Source of the DNA: Neptuniibacter victor
GTDB lineage: Bacteria > Pseudomonadota > Gammaproteobacteria > Pseudomonadales > Balneatricaceae
Length of the DNA stretch: 64,000 nucleotides
Direction of reading: 5' to 3'
Assembly: GCA_027943745.1 (NCBI GenBank)
Contig: AP025763.1
Span: forward strand, 3,720,001 to 3,784,000
A program made the position numbers and the translations under genes. Shown here in pieces: positions 18,048 to 27,840 of the stretch. How positions within the stretch are numbered: position 1 is the stretch's first letter; every line of letters starts with the position of its first letter. The notes below the pieces were generated by a model that searched no databases, was not told where the DNA came from, and saw only the letters and a list, made by a program, of their open reading frames with translations.

Positions 18048-21000
18048 TTACTGGTAACGTTCCTGCCAAAAGATCATCCGATCATTTCCTCTCGCCCGAC
18101 CAAACGTCACAATAGCATCTGGCAGAGAAGCATCATTCGCTGCGCCATCTTGATCCCAATCATAACGCAGCCAATCATCAATATTAATCACCGATACCGG
18201 GAAATACCCCGTATTGTCACTTCCAGAAGCTGCTGCACCTGGCGCACTAAAGACTAAGCTATAGTCACCTGTCGCAACCGCTGCATTCGTGCCTGAAATG
18301 TTTAATGAGCCGACGGTAGAACCATCACCTACGGTTACCGTGCGATCAGCCACCACAGGACCAATAGAGGTACCATCAAAACTGATACTACTAAGCGGAT
18401 GCTGGCTACAACTATCATCCAGATTAGTGACGAAGGCGTTACCATCCCAATACTCTGTCACGAAGGGGATTGCTAAATCTTCTGTTTCTGGCCCATGGGT
18501 TGACTGGATACGCATACGGCCATAACGAATAAGCTGAGCACCGCCGATACTTGCCGCATCACAATCACCATCGGCGACACAATCATTACTATCACTCGCT
18601 TTCATATCCAATTCAGCGGTAGCAAAAGTTCTGCTATCTAATTCCGAAGAAATACTGACACCTAACTGTAAACTAGCATAAGGCCCATCTTCTTTACCCG
18701 CCGCGTCTGGATCTCTACTAAACATTGTTTCATCGGTACGATTAACAGTATAAACCCCTTGTTGCCAGCCATTAACAGAGGAGTAAGCACTAACTCTGGC
18801 ACTCAGATCCAAGCCTGAATTATTATTTTCAGCTGCGGGGTTAAGCAATGCAGTAGAAGCATAATCATCTTCATCATAATTCTGAGTAATCCGACCATTA
18901 CTACCTGTGCTATCCGTCACACCTTTAGGTCTTGCCTCCAACGTATACTGAACTTGAGCAAATGGCTGCTGCATATAGGTAAAATCAGTTATAGGCGTAC
19001 AAGCTGCCGTAACACTATCACCCGAGATCGCAAAATGATCCGGATAAAAACGACCAATCTTCGTAGAAACACTCGTTATATCTGCGTTACCAACAGAAAG
19101 ATAATCATCCATTGTCGCAATTAAATTAACACTACCTACCTCATCATATTGCAAGGTTGCAGGCACATTAGCCCCGCTGCGATTGGAATAGGTATCAAGC
19201 AATAAAACACTATCCCCACTCAACGTACCTGCAACGCCTGTTGAAGGCGTATAAGAATCTACCGCAATATTAACTGAGCCTGTGAAATTTGGCGTCACGC
19301 CATTATTCGTCACATTAGCACCCGCATCGGGCACACCATCACTATTACTATCATCCGTACTTTGGTAACGGTAAGCATTCAAAGAGGCTACAAAATCACT
19401 TCCCGCAGAAACAAAGCCTGTAGTTGCATTAGGCCCGGTTTCATCACCTGCTGGATTAGAAGTAGCTCCCGCAATAATCGACGGGAAGCCGAAAGCAAAA
19501 GGACGCACAACAAATTGATTAGAGGCCCCCGTTAAAGTCGCAGCCGTTTCGGGCACCGTAAATGACGCATGCAGCTGCATCTGACCGGCATCACTATAAT
19601 TTAAAATTAAAGGCGCTTTGGCTTCACCATCAAATGTCATACTGACGTTTGAGAAACTAGTCGGTGTGGCAGGTGCTGCACTATTAAGTGCAACGTCTAC
19701 AGCGGGGTTGCTATCACTCTTAACGTTAAATGTCTGGCCCGAGACGCAACTTGACGGATTATCGCATTGAGCAGCCAATTGAACTATTTTTGTTCCTGAC
19801 AGTGCAGCGACACAAACATTTGGGTCACTATCCGATGCCCGCACAGCTTGCAGATAAAAAGTATCTGCATCAGGTGCAATATTCGATGCTTTTCCGGATA
19901 TCTGAGTTGGGATCAGTGTCGCCCCAGAGGAATCAATAAAGCGGAAACCTGCTAACGAATAGGTAATATCAGGATCATCCAAGATGATTGTAGCACTGCC
20001 GCTTTGTTCAGTTATGGAACCATTCGTAACGTTAAACCCAAACGTCTCGCTGTTCCCCGATAAAACCGGGTGCGCGAATGTCAGTACCGCACTGGTTGCA
20101 CCAGCACTAAACGTAAAACTTGCCGCACCATCACCAGCTGCACCATTGCTCAGGCCTGTAGCACCACTGACAACACCGATCCAATCACCTTTGCCTGACG
20201 ACGTTGATAGGTTGACTGTCTTCGATTCAGCATCAACCGCATTATGCCCACTGTCATGGGCGGAAATAGTAATATTTTCAAGCAAACAAGTAACACCCGT
20301 AGCATCATGACTTATCGAATAATGATCGACCGCAGCCCCACAGCTACGTGGTGTTCCATCCCAATTGTTGGAATTAATAATGTTCGTTCTGATATTACCG
20401 ATCTGGCTTTGCGTTAAGACTGTATCAAAGATTAAAAACTCATCTAGCTTGCCTTCCCAGTCTTGGGAAGCATCAAAACCGCCCGTCAAACTATCTTGGT
20501 CTTGACCTATAATTAATCCATTTGAGATGACGGTAAGCGGGCTTGTATCGTCTCCATCTGTATGAGTGGTACAGCCTTGGCTCACCCCATCAAATAGAAA
20601 ACAGCTTTGTGCTGTAGAGGCGTCTCGCGTCCACACTAACTGATGCCAAAGACCATCTCTCATCGAAGCGGTGCTGGAAGAAAGTTTTGTATTTGTATCA
20701 AACGGCGATGATGTAATAGAGGGCCAAAAGCGATTATTATTTTCAAAGTACATTACCGCTTCATTAGCTCCTAAACTGGAGTTAGCCGAAGCAGCAGATA
20801 GAATAGTTGAGTCTTGTGTACCCGTTGTTTTAGCCCAAACGATAACGGTAAAATCACTTAAACCATTCATCGCATCTTTGTTCATGGATAGATAATCCGT
20901 CGCCCCTGATAAAGTAAGATCTGCGGAATTACACAGTTGAGCATCACTACTAGGCGAACTATTCACGGCGGTACCGTGATAATCATTTCCACTGGTATCT

Positions 21001-23114
21001 AATATATCATTGGTCCCAGACCAACTGGCTTCATCGAATCGCCAATCTGCAACAGGCGCTATCGCGGCGACAGGACAGCTACCTCGAGCACTCCCATCAT
21101 AATTAGTATTACCGGTATTTTGGTTGTTATATATCGTACTGACGTGAGCACTAGTCAAAACCGATTTAAAAATTAGCACTTCATCCATATCACCATTAAC
21201 GGAAATGCCCCCTTCACCAGCAATATAGCTACTACGGTTATCCCCTAAATATAACGACAACATTTCCCCTATTGACTGATTAGATGCAAAGGTTGCATTA
21301 ATCTCTTCATTGCCATTTACAAATAGCTGCATCTTACGACTAGGCATATCCCAAGTCACAACAAGGTGAACCCAATCTGTACTGCTAAAACTAAACACAC
21401 TTGAAGAAGAATATCGGTAATCCGCATCAGAGGTATTTTCTAAGCCAAAGCGAAGCCGTCCGTTTGTTTCTTCAGTCAAAAAGAAGTATTTATTATTAGG
21501 ATTTGCTGTAGATGCACTTAATAAAACCTTTCTACCAGCGCTTCCCCAAGCAGCTGAAGAGCGATACCAAAAACTAATTGTCCCTGTATCTCCCACCTCA
21601 TCATCAATATCTACATTTGTATCTATCGCGTATTGTTCACTCGCAGATGTATTTTGCCCAACACGACCCGCACGACATATTTTACCGTCAGAAATATTAC
21701 TTACATTTCCACTACCTGTATCCACAATGGAACCATTATTACTCCCAACATTGTCAAGAATTTCGCCATTGACTCCACTCCAACTCACTTCATCAAAGCG
21801 ATATTCAGCGAAAGGGGTTGGCAGAACCGATACAGGACAAGGGCGCACATTAACCGCATCATCCCAATTCCGTCCCGCTGATTGGTTGGTATAAATTTGC
21901 GTAACATGGGTTTGTGATAACACCTCATCATAGATAAGGACCTCATCTAACTGCCCATCAAAGTACTCGGGGCTTCCACCATTATCCTCTATACGTCCAA
22001 TACTACTGAAGGAGTTAGAGATGCTTCCTGAAGTGGATGTACCACTCGCATTAAGGCTACCGTCAATAAAGATCTGATAAGCCCCATTTGCTGCATTGCG
22101 AGTTAATACAACATGCCGCCAAACGTTATTGTTGATTGATGAAGACGATTTGGTTGTGCTCTCATCACCTACCGTGATTCCCACATTACCCGAGACATCC
22201 AACCAACCCCAAAAGATATCGTCAGTGCCTCCTGCTTCTTCGATACCACTAATACCGGGAGCTAGATAATTAACCGAACTACCTAACTGAGAGGTCTTCA
22301 CCCAATAACTCATACTGGATGTACCACGCAGTGCCGAAAGATCTATCGCTGAGACATAATCATCACTACCATCAAACTCACCCGCTCTACAGATAGCTCC
22401 ATCTTCTATGGTCGTCGCACCACCTTTCGCCTGCCCATCATGGTTATTGCCGGTATTATCAACGACCTCATTTGCTGAATCTTGCCACAGCAACTCATCC
22501 ATCCGGTACTCTATTTCAGGGTCAGGAATCGGTGTCACTGTAACCGTTTCTAAATCAATTTTAACGTAATCGGTATAGTGAATAGATGAGTGATTGCGAT
22601 TCTGTCTCTGTCGGCGGTTAACCGATAGGACTTGTATCTGGCCACCACTAACATAATTTGTCAGGTTAGATGAGACCGCACCGCTTAAGCTGATATACCC
22701 AGAACTGTTTGATGTATCTAGTTGCTCATATCCGCCACTGAAATTGCGTATATAAAGAATCGCGCCGTTTTGGCCACCGGAAGAATGGTAGCCGTACCCT
22801 GACCAAGTAACAGTGATTGAGGTTAAATCTGAAGCATTTTCACTAACGGAAAAGGTGTAGCGCATTTTAGGATAATTCCCACGGCTCGCACTATAACTAG
22901 AATAAGAACCATCCGATGGCGCATTAATTCCTGAGTGGCTAAAAGAGCTCAAACCACTCGTAGAGGTTAAACTGCTATTACTACCATATTCAGAGGTATG
23001 GCTCCCCGCACTAAAATCATAGGTAACCGTCGCAGCGTAAATCTGGCAAGCCATAAGAGTACAGAAAAGCAAAGCAATGCACTGGTATAAATAGCGTGCT
23101 GAATAACTAAGCAT
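18048..23114 (-). CDS. MshQ-like giant secreted protein with three LamG modules and DUF6701
   Basis: 1688 residues. A signal peptide ends near CQIYA at residue 27. Residues 30-190 form a beta-rich domain; three related LamG/concanavalin-like modules follow, starting near 200 (EYRMDELLW), 430 (EYRFDEVSW) and 690 (DWRFDEASW), each with a conserved cysteine-containing border. Residues 930-1360 are Ig-like beta regions. The C-terminal ~330 residues match DUF6701 of MSHA biogenesis protein MshQ (PDHFAISGD, YGRMRIQ, TEYWDG, DDSC, GNDRMIFW). MshQ is encoded in type IV MSHA pilus loci, but no pilus gene is near. A role as surface adhesin or carbohydrate-binding protein is inference. It ends against the shared terminator after fdx. 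Confidence 0.85.
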   Translation of the reverse strand: MLSYSARYLYQCIALLFCTLMACQIYAATVTYDFSAGSHTSEYGSNSSLTSTSGLSSFSHSGINAPSDGSYSSYSASRGNYPKMRYTFSVSENASDLTSITVTWSGYGYHSSGGQNGAILYIRNFSGGYEQLDTSNSSGYISLSGAVSSNLTNYVSGGQIQVLSVNRRQRQNRNHSSIHYTDYVKIDLETVTVTPIPDPEIEYRMDELLWQDSANEVVDNTGNNHDGQAKGGATTIEDGAICRAGEFDGSDDYVSAIDLSALRGTSSMSYWVKTSQLGSSVNYLAPGISGIEEAGGTDDIFWGWLDVSGNVGITVGDESTTKSSSSINNNVWRHVVLTRNAANGAYQIFIDGSLNASGTSTSGSISNSFSSIGRIEDNGGSPEYFDGQLDEVLIYDEVLSQTHVTQIYTNQSAGRNWDDAVNVRPCPVSVLPTPFAEYRFDEVSWSGVNGEILDNVGSNNGSIVDTGSGNVSNISDGKICRAGRVGQNTSASEQYAIDTNVDIDDEVGDTGTISFWYRSSAAWGSAGRKVLLSASTANPNNKYFFLTEETNGRLRFGLENTSDADYRYSSSSVFSFSSTDWVHLVVTWDMPSRKMQLFVNGNEEINATFASNQSIGEMLSLYLGDNRSSYIAGEGGISVNGDMDEVLIFKSVLTSAHVSTIYNNQNTGNTNYDGSARGSCPVAAIAPVADWRFDEASWSGTNDILDTSGNDYHGTAVNSSPSSDAQLCNSADLTLSGATDYLSMNKDAMNGLSDFTVIVWAKTTGTQDSTILSAASANSSLGANEAVMYFENNNRFWPSITSSPFDTNTKLSSSTASMRDGLWHQLVWTRDASTAQSCFLFDGVSQGCTTHTDGDDTSPLTVISNGLIIGQDQDSLTGGFDASQDWEGKLDEFLIFDTVLTQSQIGNIRTNIINSNNWDGTPRSCGAAVDHYSISHDATGVTCLLENITISAHDSGHNAVDAESKTVNLSTSSGKGDWIGVVSGATGLSNGAAGDGAASFTFSAGATSAVLTFAHPVLSGNSETFGFNVTNGSITEQSGSATIILDDPDITYSLAGFRFIDSSGATLIPTQISGKASNIAPDADTFYLQAVRASDSDPNVCVAALSGTKIVQLAAQCDNPSSCVSGQTFNVKSDSNPAVDVALNSAAPATPTSFSNVSMTFDGEAKAPLILNYSDAGQMQLHASFTVPETAATLTGASNQFVVRPFAFGFPSIIAGATSNPAGDETGPNATTGFVSAGSDFVASLNAYRYQSTDDSNSDGVPDAGANVTNNGVTPNFTGSVNIAVDSYTPSTGVAGTLSGDSVLLLDTYSNRSGANVPATLQYDEVGSVNLIATMDDYLSVGNADITSVSTKIGRFYPDHFAISGDSVTAACTPITDFTYMQQPFAQVQYTLEARPKGVTDSTGSNGRITQNYDEDDYASTALLNPAAENNNSGLDLSARVSAYSSVNGWQQGVYTVNRTDETMFSRDPDAAGKEDGPYASLQLGVSISSELDSRTFATAELDMKASDSNDCVADGDCDAASIGGAQLIRYGRMRIQSTHGPETEDLAIPFVTEYWDGNAFVTNLDDSCSQHPLSSISFDGTSIGPVVADRTVTVGDGSTVGSLNISGTNAAVATGDYSLVFSAPGAAASGSDNTGYFPVSVINIDDWLRYDWDQDGAANDASLPDAIVTFGRARGNDRMIFWQERYQ

Positions 23115-23200
23115 TCCAAACTCCCATTAAATTCAACCTATCTTTTTAGTATAAACAAGATACTTACGACTTTCCCTATACACCTAAAAGGCCGTATCTA

Positions 23201-23722
23201 TTATTGCTGAGCAGACAAAGACGCTAAATCAAACCTTTCATCCAATATCTGTCCAATCGCACTACCTTCGGCAAGATGATAGGCATACTGCATATGCAGG
23301 CAACGAATCTTATCCCACTGAGAAATCCCACCAATACCATACTGGCTATACAACGGGGTAAATCCAAGGCTTTCTATCCGTGCTTTTTGTTCATCGGAAA
23401 CCGTTGACCAACGCAAATCAACATAGCGTTGCTGGTCTGCGAGATGCGCCTCACGCAACGCTTGATTATCTTGCAGCTCTTGCTCTAACAGTTTGACGGT
23501 TCCTGCGGTTTCAATCTCGGCAATGGCTTGATAGATATCTTTACTCGATAGCCAAAAGAGCGTTGGAAACGGCTTATCATCCACCAGCGCATCCATTTTA
23601 AGAACAAGCGGGACACCCTGTTCATTCTGTACAGCAATACCGGCAAGACCACGTGGTTCACGCCCAAGTTGTTGGCGAATAATCTCAAACTGCTGTTCTG
23701 TAGGTTTGCTTGCTTTAATCAA
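23201..23722 (-). CDS. DUF501 family protein
   Basis: 173 residues of the DUF501 family, for which no function is established. Characteristic stretches are QLGREPRGL near the N-terminus, PTLFWLSS in the middle and IRCLHMQYAYHLA near the C-terminus with conserved Cys and His. Translation appears to start at TTG 23722, preceded by AAGG eight bases upstream; I see no better in-frame ATG. It follows recG on the same strand after about 100 bases. Confidence 0.85.
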   Translation of the reverse strand: MIKASKPTEQQFEIIRQQLGREPRGLAGIAVQNEQGVPLVLKMDALVDDKPFPTLFWLSSKDIYQAIAEIETAGTVKLLEQELQDNQALREAHLADQQRYVDLRWSTVSDEQKARIESLGFTPLYSQYGIGGISQWDKIRCLHMQYAYHLAEGSAIGQILDERFDLASLSAQQ

Positions 23723-23825
23723 TTCTTTAACCTTGTGTGTTCCATAGTAGGGGTACTGTCTTCTAAGCGATATGCAAACAGCATATTAAAATCGTTTACG
23801 GAGTACGCGCCTACAAAAATTCAAT

Positions 23826-25904
23826 TTACACATTACCATAATCTTCACCACGGCCTAACCAACGCTGCACCAAAGACTCGGCATGATCCGGCCACTCATG
23901 CATCTCACTCGCTACAATTTTTACTCGAGTAAGTAGGTCAGAATCTCGCTGTAGATCCGCCATTTTAAACTGCATCACACCGGTTTGCCTCGTGCCTAAC
24001 ACTTCACCCGGCCCTCGTAGCTCAAGATCCTTTTCGGCGATCCGGAAACCATCAGTAGTTTCGCGCATTACACTGAGTCGTTCTCGCCCTTGTTTGGATA
24101 ACGGTGCTTGGTACATCAGTACACAATAGCTTTCAACAGAACCACGCCCCACTCGCCCACGCAGCTGATGTAGCTGAGCCAAGCCCAAGCGTTCAGGGTT
24201 CTCTATAATCATGACGCTTGCATTAGGCACATCCACGCCAACTTCAATAACGGTGGTAGCTACCAAAAGGTCTAGTTCGGCCGCTTTAAACTGACGCATA
24301 AGCTCGGCTTTTTCTACCGGTTTCATGCGCCCATGCACTAAGCCTATACGTAACTCAGGTAACGCCTCTCTTAGGGTTTGCTCGGTCACTTCAGCCGCTT
24401 GGCACTGCAATGCCTCAGACTCTTCGATTAACGTACATACCCAATACACTTGGCGCTTTTCACCACACGCATTACGTACCCGTTGGATCACCTCTTCACG
24501 ACGAGAATCGGCAATCACAACGGTATTCACCGGTGTTCGCCCCGGTGGCAGCTCATCGATTATAGAGCAGTCCAGATCGGCATAAGCACTCATCGTCAGC
24601 GTACGCGGTATCGGTGTAGCCGTCATAATGAGTTGATGCGGTGCTAACTCGCCATTACGCCCCTTTTCGCGTAACGATAAACGCTGATGAACACCAAACC
24701 GGTGCTGTTCATCAATCACAACCAAGCCGAGATCCGAAAACACAACCTCCTCTTGGAATAAGGCATGTGTGCCCACGACAACACGGGCCTCGCCGCTACG
24801 AATCAGTTCAAGCTGTTCTTTTCGGACCTTGCCTTTCAACTTGCCGGCAAGCCAAGCCACTTTAACCCCTAACGGCTCAAGCCATTGGCTAAAATTGAGG
24901 TAGTGCTGCTCTGCCAAAATCTCAGTCGGGGCCATCACCGCAGCCTGTAAGCCACTCTCTACTGTTTGAATCGCAGCCAGTGCGGCAACCACCGTTTTAC
25001 CAGAGCCAACATCCCCCTGAACAAGCCTTAACATAGGAAAAGCCTGGGCTAAATCAGCAGCTACCTCTTCACCCACTCGCTTCTGAGCGCTGGTCAACGG
25101 GAAGGGTAATTGAGCAAGAAAGTCTCGTTTTAACTCTCCATTACCTGGGAGTTCAGGCGAACCTTTATTTCGTGTTTTCTGGCGGAGTTTGAGCAATGAT
25201 AAGTGATGCGCCAACAACTCTTCAAAAGCTAGTCGTCTTTGCGCTGGATGCAAGCCATCGAGCAGCAGATGCTGATCGGCGTCCACCGGCGGGCGGTGTA
25301 GATACGAGACAGCATTATCTAAACCTGGAAACTGCCAACCTTGCCGAAGCGACTCGGGTACTAACTCTTGCAATGCACCGTTTTGTAAATACTTTAAAGC
25401 TTGCTCTGTTAACGCTCTCAGTCTACCTTGATGTAAGCCTTCAGTTGTCGGGTATACCGGCGTTAAGTACTCTTCGACCGGCACGAGATCATCACCATCT
25501 ACTCGTTTATATTCTGGATGGACAATCTCTAATCCATTAGCGCCGGTCCTCACCTCGCCAAAACAACGAATATGAACGCCGGGTTTCAAGTTATTCTTTT
25601 GTGCAGCAGAAAAGTGGAAAAAGCGTAACGTGATCATACCCGTGCCATCTTGGATTCGGCACAAAAGGCTACGACGCCTTCCTTTGCTCACATCAGCTAG
25701 CTTAACCTCACCTTCCACGACACACTCATCACCCGGACGTAGAGAGCCCATCGGCACAATCCGCGTTCGATCTTGGTAGCGCAAAGGTAGATGAAACAAA
25801 AGGTCTTGAAGGTTTCTCACACCCAAATTTTGGAGCTTTAGCTCAAGTGCAGCCCCAACCCCCTTAAGCTCGCCAACCGAAATATCGGCTAGAGATATGC
25901 TCAT
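23826..25904 (-). CDS. recG: ATP-dependent DNA helicase RecG
   Basis: Branch-migration helicase that remodels stalled forks and Holliday junctions. The 692-residue protein has an N-terminal wedge/OB domain (about 1-250), helicase motif I GDVGSGKTVVA, motif II DEQHRFG (the RecG variant of DEAD), motif III TATPIPRT and motif VI QLRGRVGRG, with the C-terminal TRP region. Its ATG overlaps the oxyR stop codon (ATGA), so the two genes are translationally coupled. Confidence 0.97.
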   Translation of the reverse strand: MSISLADISVGELKGVGAALELKLQNLGVRNLQDLLFHLPLRYQDRTRIVPMGSLRPGDECVVEGEVKLADVSKGRRRSLLCRIQDGTGMITLRFFHFSAAQKNNLKPGVHIRCFGEVRTGANGLEIVHPEYKRVDGDDLVPVEEYLTPVYPTTEGLHQGRLRALTEQALKYLQNGALQELVPESLRQGWQFPGLDNAVSYLHRPPVDADQHLLLDGLHPAQRRLAFEELLAHHLSLLKLRQKTRNKGSPELPGNGELKRDFLAQLPFPLTSAQKRVGEEVAADLAQAFPMLRLVQGDVGSGKTVVAALAAIQTVESGLQAAVMAPTEILAEQHYLNFSQWLEPLGVKVAWLAGKLKGKVRKEQLELIRSGEARVVVGTHALFQEEVVFSDLGLVVIDEQHRFGVHQRLSLREKGRNGELAPHQLIMTATPIPRTLTMSAYADLDCSIIDELPPGRTPVNTVVIADSRREEVIQRVRNACGEKRQVYWVCTLIEESEALQCQAAEVTEQTLREALPELRIGLVHGRMKPVEKAELMRQFKAAELDLLVATTVIEVGVDVPNASVMIIENPERLGLAQLHQLRGRVGRGSVESYCVLMYQAPLSKQGRERLSVMRETTDGFRIAEKDLELRGPGEVLGTRQTGVMQFKMADLQRDSDLLTRVKIVASEMHEWPDHAESLVQRWLGRGEDYGNV

Positions 25905-26806
25905 CTAGACGCTGCCGGGTTGAAATTACTGATCGCGTCGACCAATACATCGATGGCTTGCGGACGCGGGTAACTCGCACGCCAAGCAACGCCTACGGTT
26001 CTTTTTGGCACGGGCTCTTTGAAAGGACGAGTAACAACCATGTCGGACGACGCTGGACCATAAACAGCAGATTGAGGCAGAACAGAGCACCCCAGACCTG
26101 ACCCCACCATCATCCTAATTGTTTCCAAAGAACTGCCTTCGGTAATGGTATGCTGGTCATGTAAAGCTTGAGTCAACGTTGGGCATGATTCTAAGACCTG
26201 ATCACGAAAGCAGTGCCCCTCACCCAATAGCAGCAGAGGCGTTTGCGGCAATTCTTCACTATTGATCAATTTTTGCTGCGCCCACGGATGGCCTTTAGGC
26301 ATCAACATCTCGAAACTTTCATCGTATAAGGGGCGGGTGAGTATATCGGGTTCGTTAAATGGCAGCGCAAGGATAATAGCGTCTAACTCACCATTTCGGA
26401 TCTTCAAACGGAGGTTTTCCGTAAAATTTTCTTCGATATAAAGCGGCATATCCGGTGCAAGCTTCTGTACTTGCGAAACAAGATGAGGAAACAGATAGGG
26501 GCCTATCGTGTAAATGGCACCCACACGCAGCGGGCTTTTCAGTTGATCCTTACCTTCTAAAGCAAGATCTTTAATCGTATCAGCCTGCTCAAGCACTCGT
26601 TGTGCTTGCTGCACTACCTTATCGCCCACAGGCGTCACACGGACAGAGTTTTTACTACGTTCAAATAGCGGAACACCTAACTCCTCTTCAAGTTTTTTGA
26701 CCGCTATAGACAAGGTAGGCTGGCTGACAAAACATTTTTCAGCCGCATGACCAAAATGCTGCTCTCGCGCTAATGTCACAATATATCGCAGTTCTGTTAA
26801 GGTCAT
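25901..26806 (-). CDS. oxyR: LysR-type peroxide sensor OxyR
   Basis: Hydrogen-peroxide responsive activator of antioxidant genes. The N-terminal helix-turn-helix is canonical (AAEKCFVSQPTLSIAVKKLEE). The redox pair is present in GEGHCFRDQVLESCP, matching the Cys199 and Cys208 pair of E. coli OxyR, which identifies it among LysR proteins. ATG at 26806 gives the usual N-terminus MTLTELRYIV; the TTG at 26833 is unlikely. It forms an operon with recG, an arrangement known from pseudomonads. Confidence 0.95.
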   Translation of the reverse strand: MTLTELRYIVTLAREQHFGHAAEKCFVSQPTLSIAVKKLEEELGVPLFERSKNSVRVTPVGDKVVQQAQRVLEQADTIKDLALEGKDQLKSPLRVGAIYTIGPYLFPHLVSQVQKLAPDMPLYIEENFTENLRLKIRNGELDAIILALPFNEPDILTRPLYDESFEMLMPKGHPWAQQKLINSEELPQTPLLLLGEGHCFRDQVLESCPTLTQALHDQHTITEGSSLETIRMMVGSGLGCSVLPQSAVYGPASSDMVVTRPFKEPVPKRTVGVAWRASYPRPQAIDVLVDAISNFNPAASR

Positions 26807-26852
26807 ACCGGTCCATCCTTTGCTATGATGCAATTCACTTTATGGGGGCCTA

Positions 26853-27764
26853 ATGCAGCAAAATACAGCTACACATCCAGATACACAATTTGAGCGAGCA
26901 TCTAAACAAACAACTCCCAAGCAGCGCACTGTGCTCATCGCTGGCTGTGGTGATGTAGGGTCCGCACTTGGCCTTTTGCTTTTAGATCAAGATCATAAGG
27001 TTATCGGCCTGCGTCGTAATATAAACCAGCTTCCACAAGGCATCCAAGGAATAAGCGCTGATCTATCTCAAATAGATCAACTTAAATCCACTCTGGCTGA
27101 TATTTTATACTGCGATACGCTGGTTTACTGCGCTGCTGCAACTAATCATTCAGAGCAAGGCTACACAGAAGCCTATATTAATGGCTTAAAGAATGTACTC
27201 ACCGCTTTGCCCTATCCACCAAAGCACATTTTTTTCACATCAAGCACTGGGGTTTACCATCAGTCAGATCACGACTGGGTCGATGAAGAGAGTGAATGCA
27301 AGCCATCACGTTTCAGCGGACAAATAATGCTGCAAGCGGAAAACATCGTTCAACAAGGAACGATTCCTAGCACCGTTGTCAGATTTAGTGGCATTTATGG
27401 CCCCGGCCGTAACCACTTAATCAACAAAGTAAAGCAAGGGGATGTCGCCGCCAAAGAACCGCTAAAATACACGAACCGTATTCACCGCGATGATTGCGCG
27501 GGAGTTCTCTGCCATCTAATAAATAAACAGTTCAATCAAGCACAACTGGAGCAGTGTTACTTAGCCTCCGACGACACCCCCGCCAGCATGTTCGATGTCA
27601 CTCATTGGTTAGCAGGCCAGCTAAACTCTATGACGACAACGGAAACAATTTCGCGCATTACCGGTAGTAAACGCTGTAGCAACCAGCGTTTAAAGGATAG
27701 CGGTTACTCATTTAAATACCCAAGTTATCAGGAAGGCTATAAAGAATTGCTTAAAACAGAATAA
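26853..27764 (+). CDS. SDR-family NAD(P)-dependent reductase/epimerase, YeeZ-like
   Basis: 303-residue Rossmann-fold protein with the nucleotide-binding motif GCGDVGSALG after a polar 25-residue lead, FFTSSTGVYHQ (Ser) and VVRFSGIYGPGRN in the atypical SDR pattern. The substrate is not known; YeeZ relatives are annotated as nucleoside-diphosphate-sugar epimerases without biochemical proof. Divergent from oxyR with only 46 bases between start codons, so the promoters overlap. Confidence 0.85.
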   Translation: MQQNTATHPDTQFERASKQTTPKQRTVLIAGCGDVGSALGLLLLDQDHKVIGLRRNINQLPQGIQGISADLSQIDQLKSTLADILYCDTLVYCAAATNHSEQGYTEAYINGLKNVLTALPYPPKHIFFTSSTGVYHQSDHDWVDEESECKPSRFSGQIMLQAENIVQQGTIPSTVVRFSGIYGPGRNHLINKVKQGDVAAKEPLKYTNRIHRDDCAGVLCHLINKQFNQAQLEQCYLASDDTPASMFDVTHWLAGQLNSMTTTETISRITGSKRCSNQRLKDSGYSFKYPSYQEGYKELLKTE

Positions 27765-27840
27765 ATCGGTTCTAGATCTACTAAACATCTTAAGCTTTCT
27801 AATATAATGCCTTTTTCACAAGTAGTAGCCGAGTCAGATC

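Noticed and set aside
20000-22500. Internal repetition in the MshQ-like gene as a possible CRISPR or DNA repeat array
   Set aside because: The repeats are whole LamG protein modules about 250 residues apart, not short regular DNA repeats with spacers.
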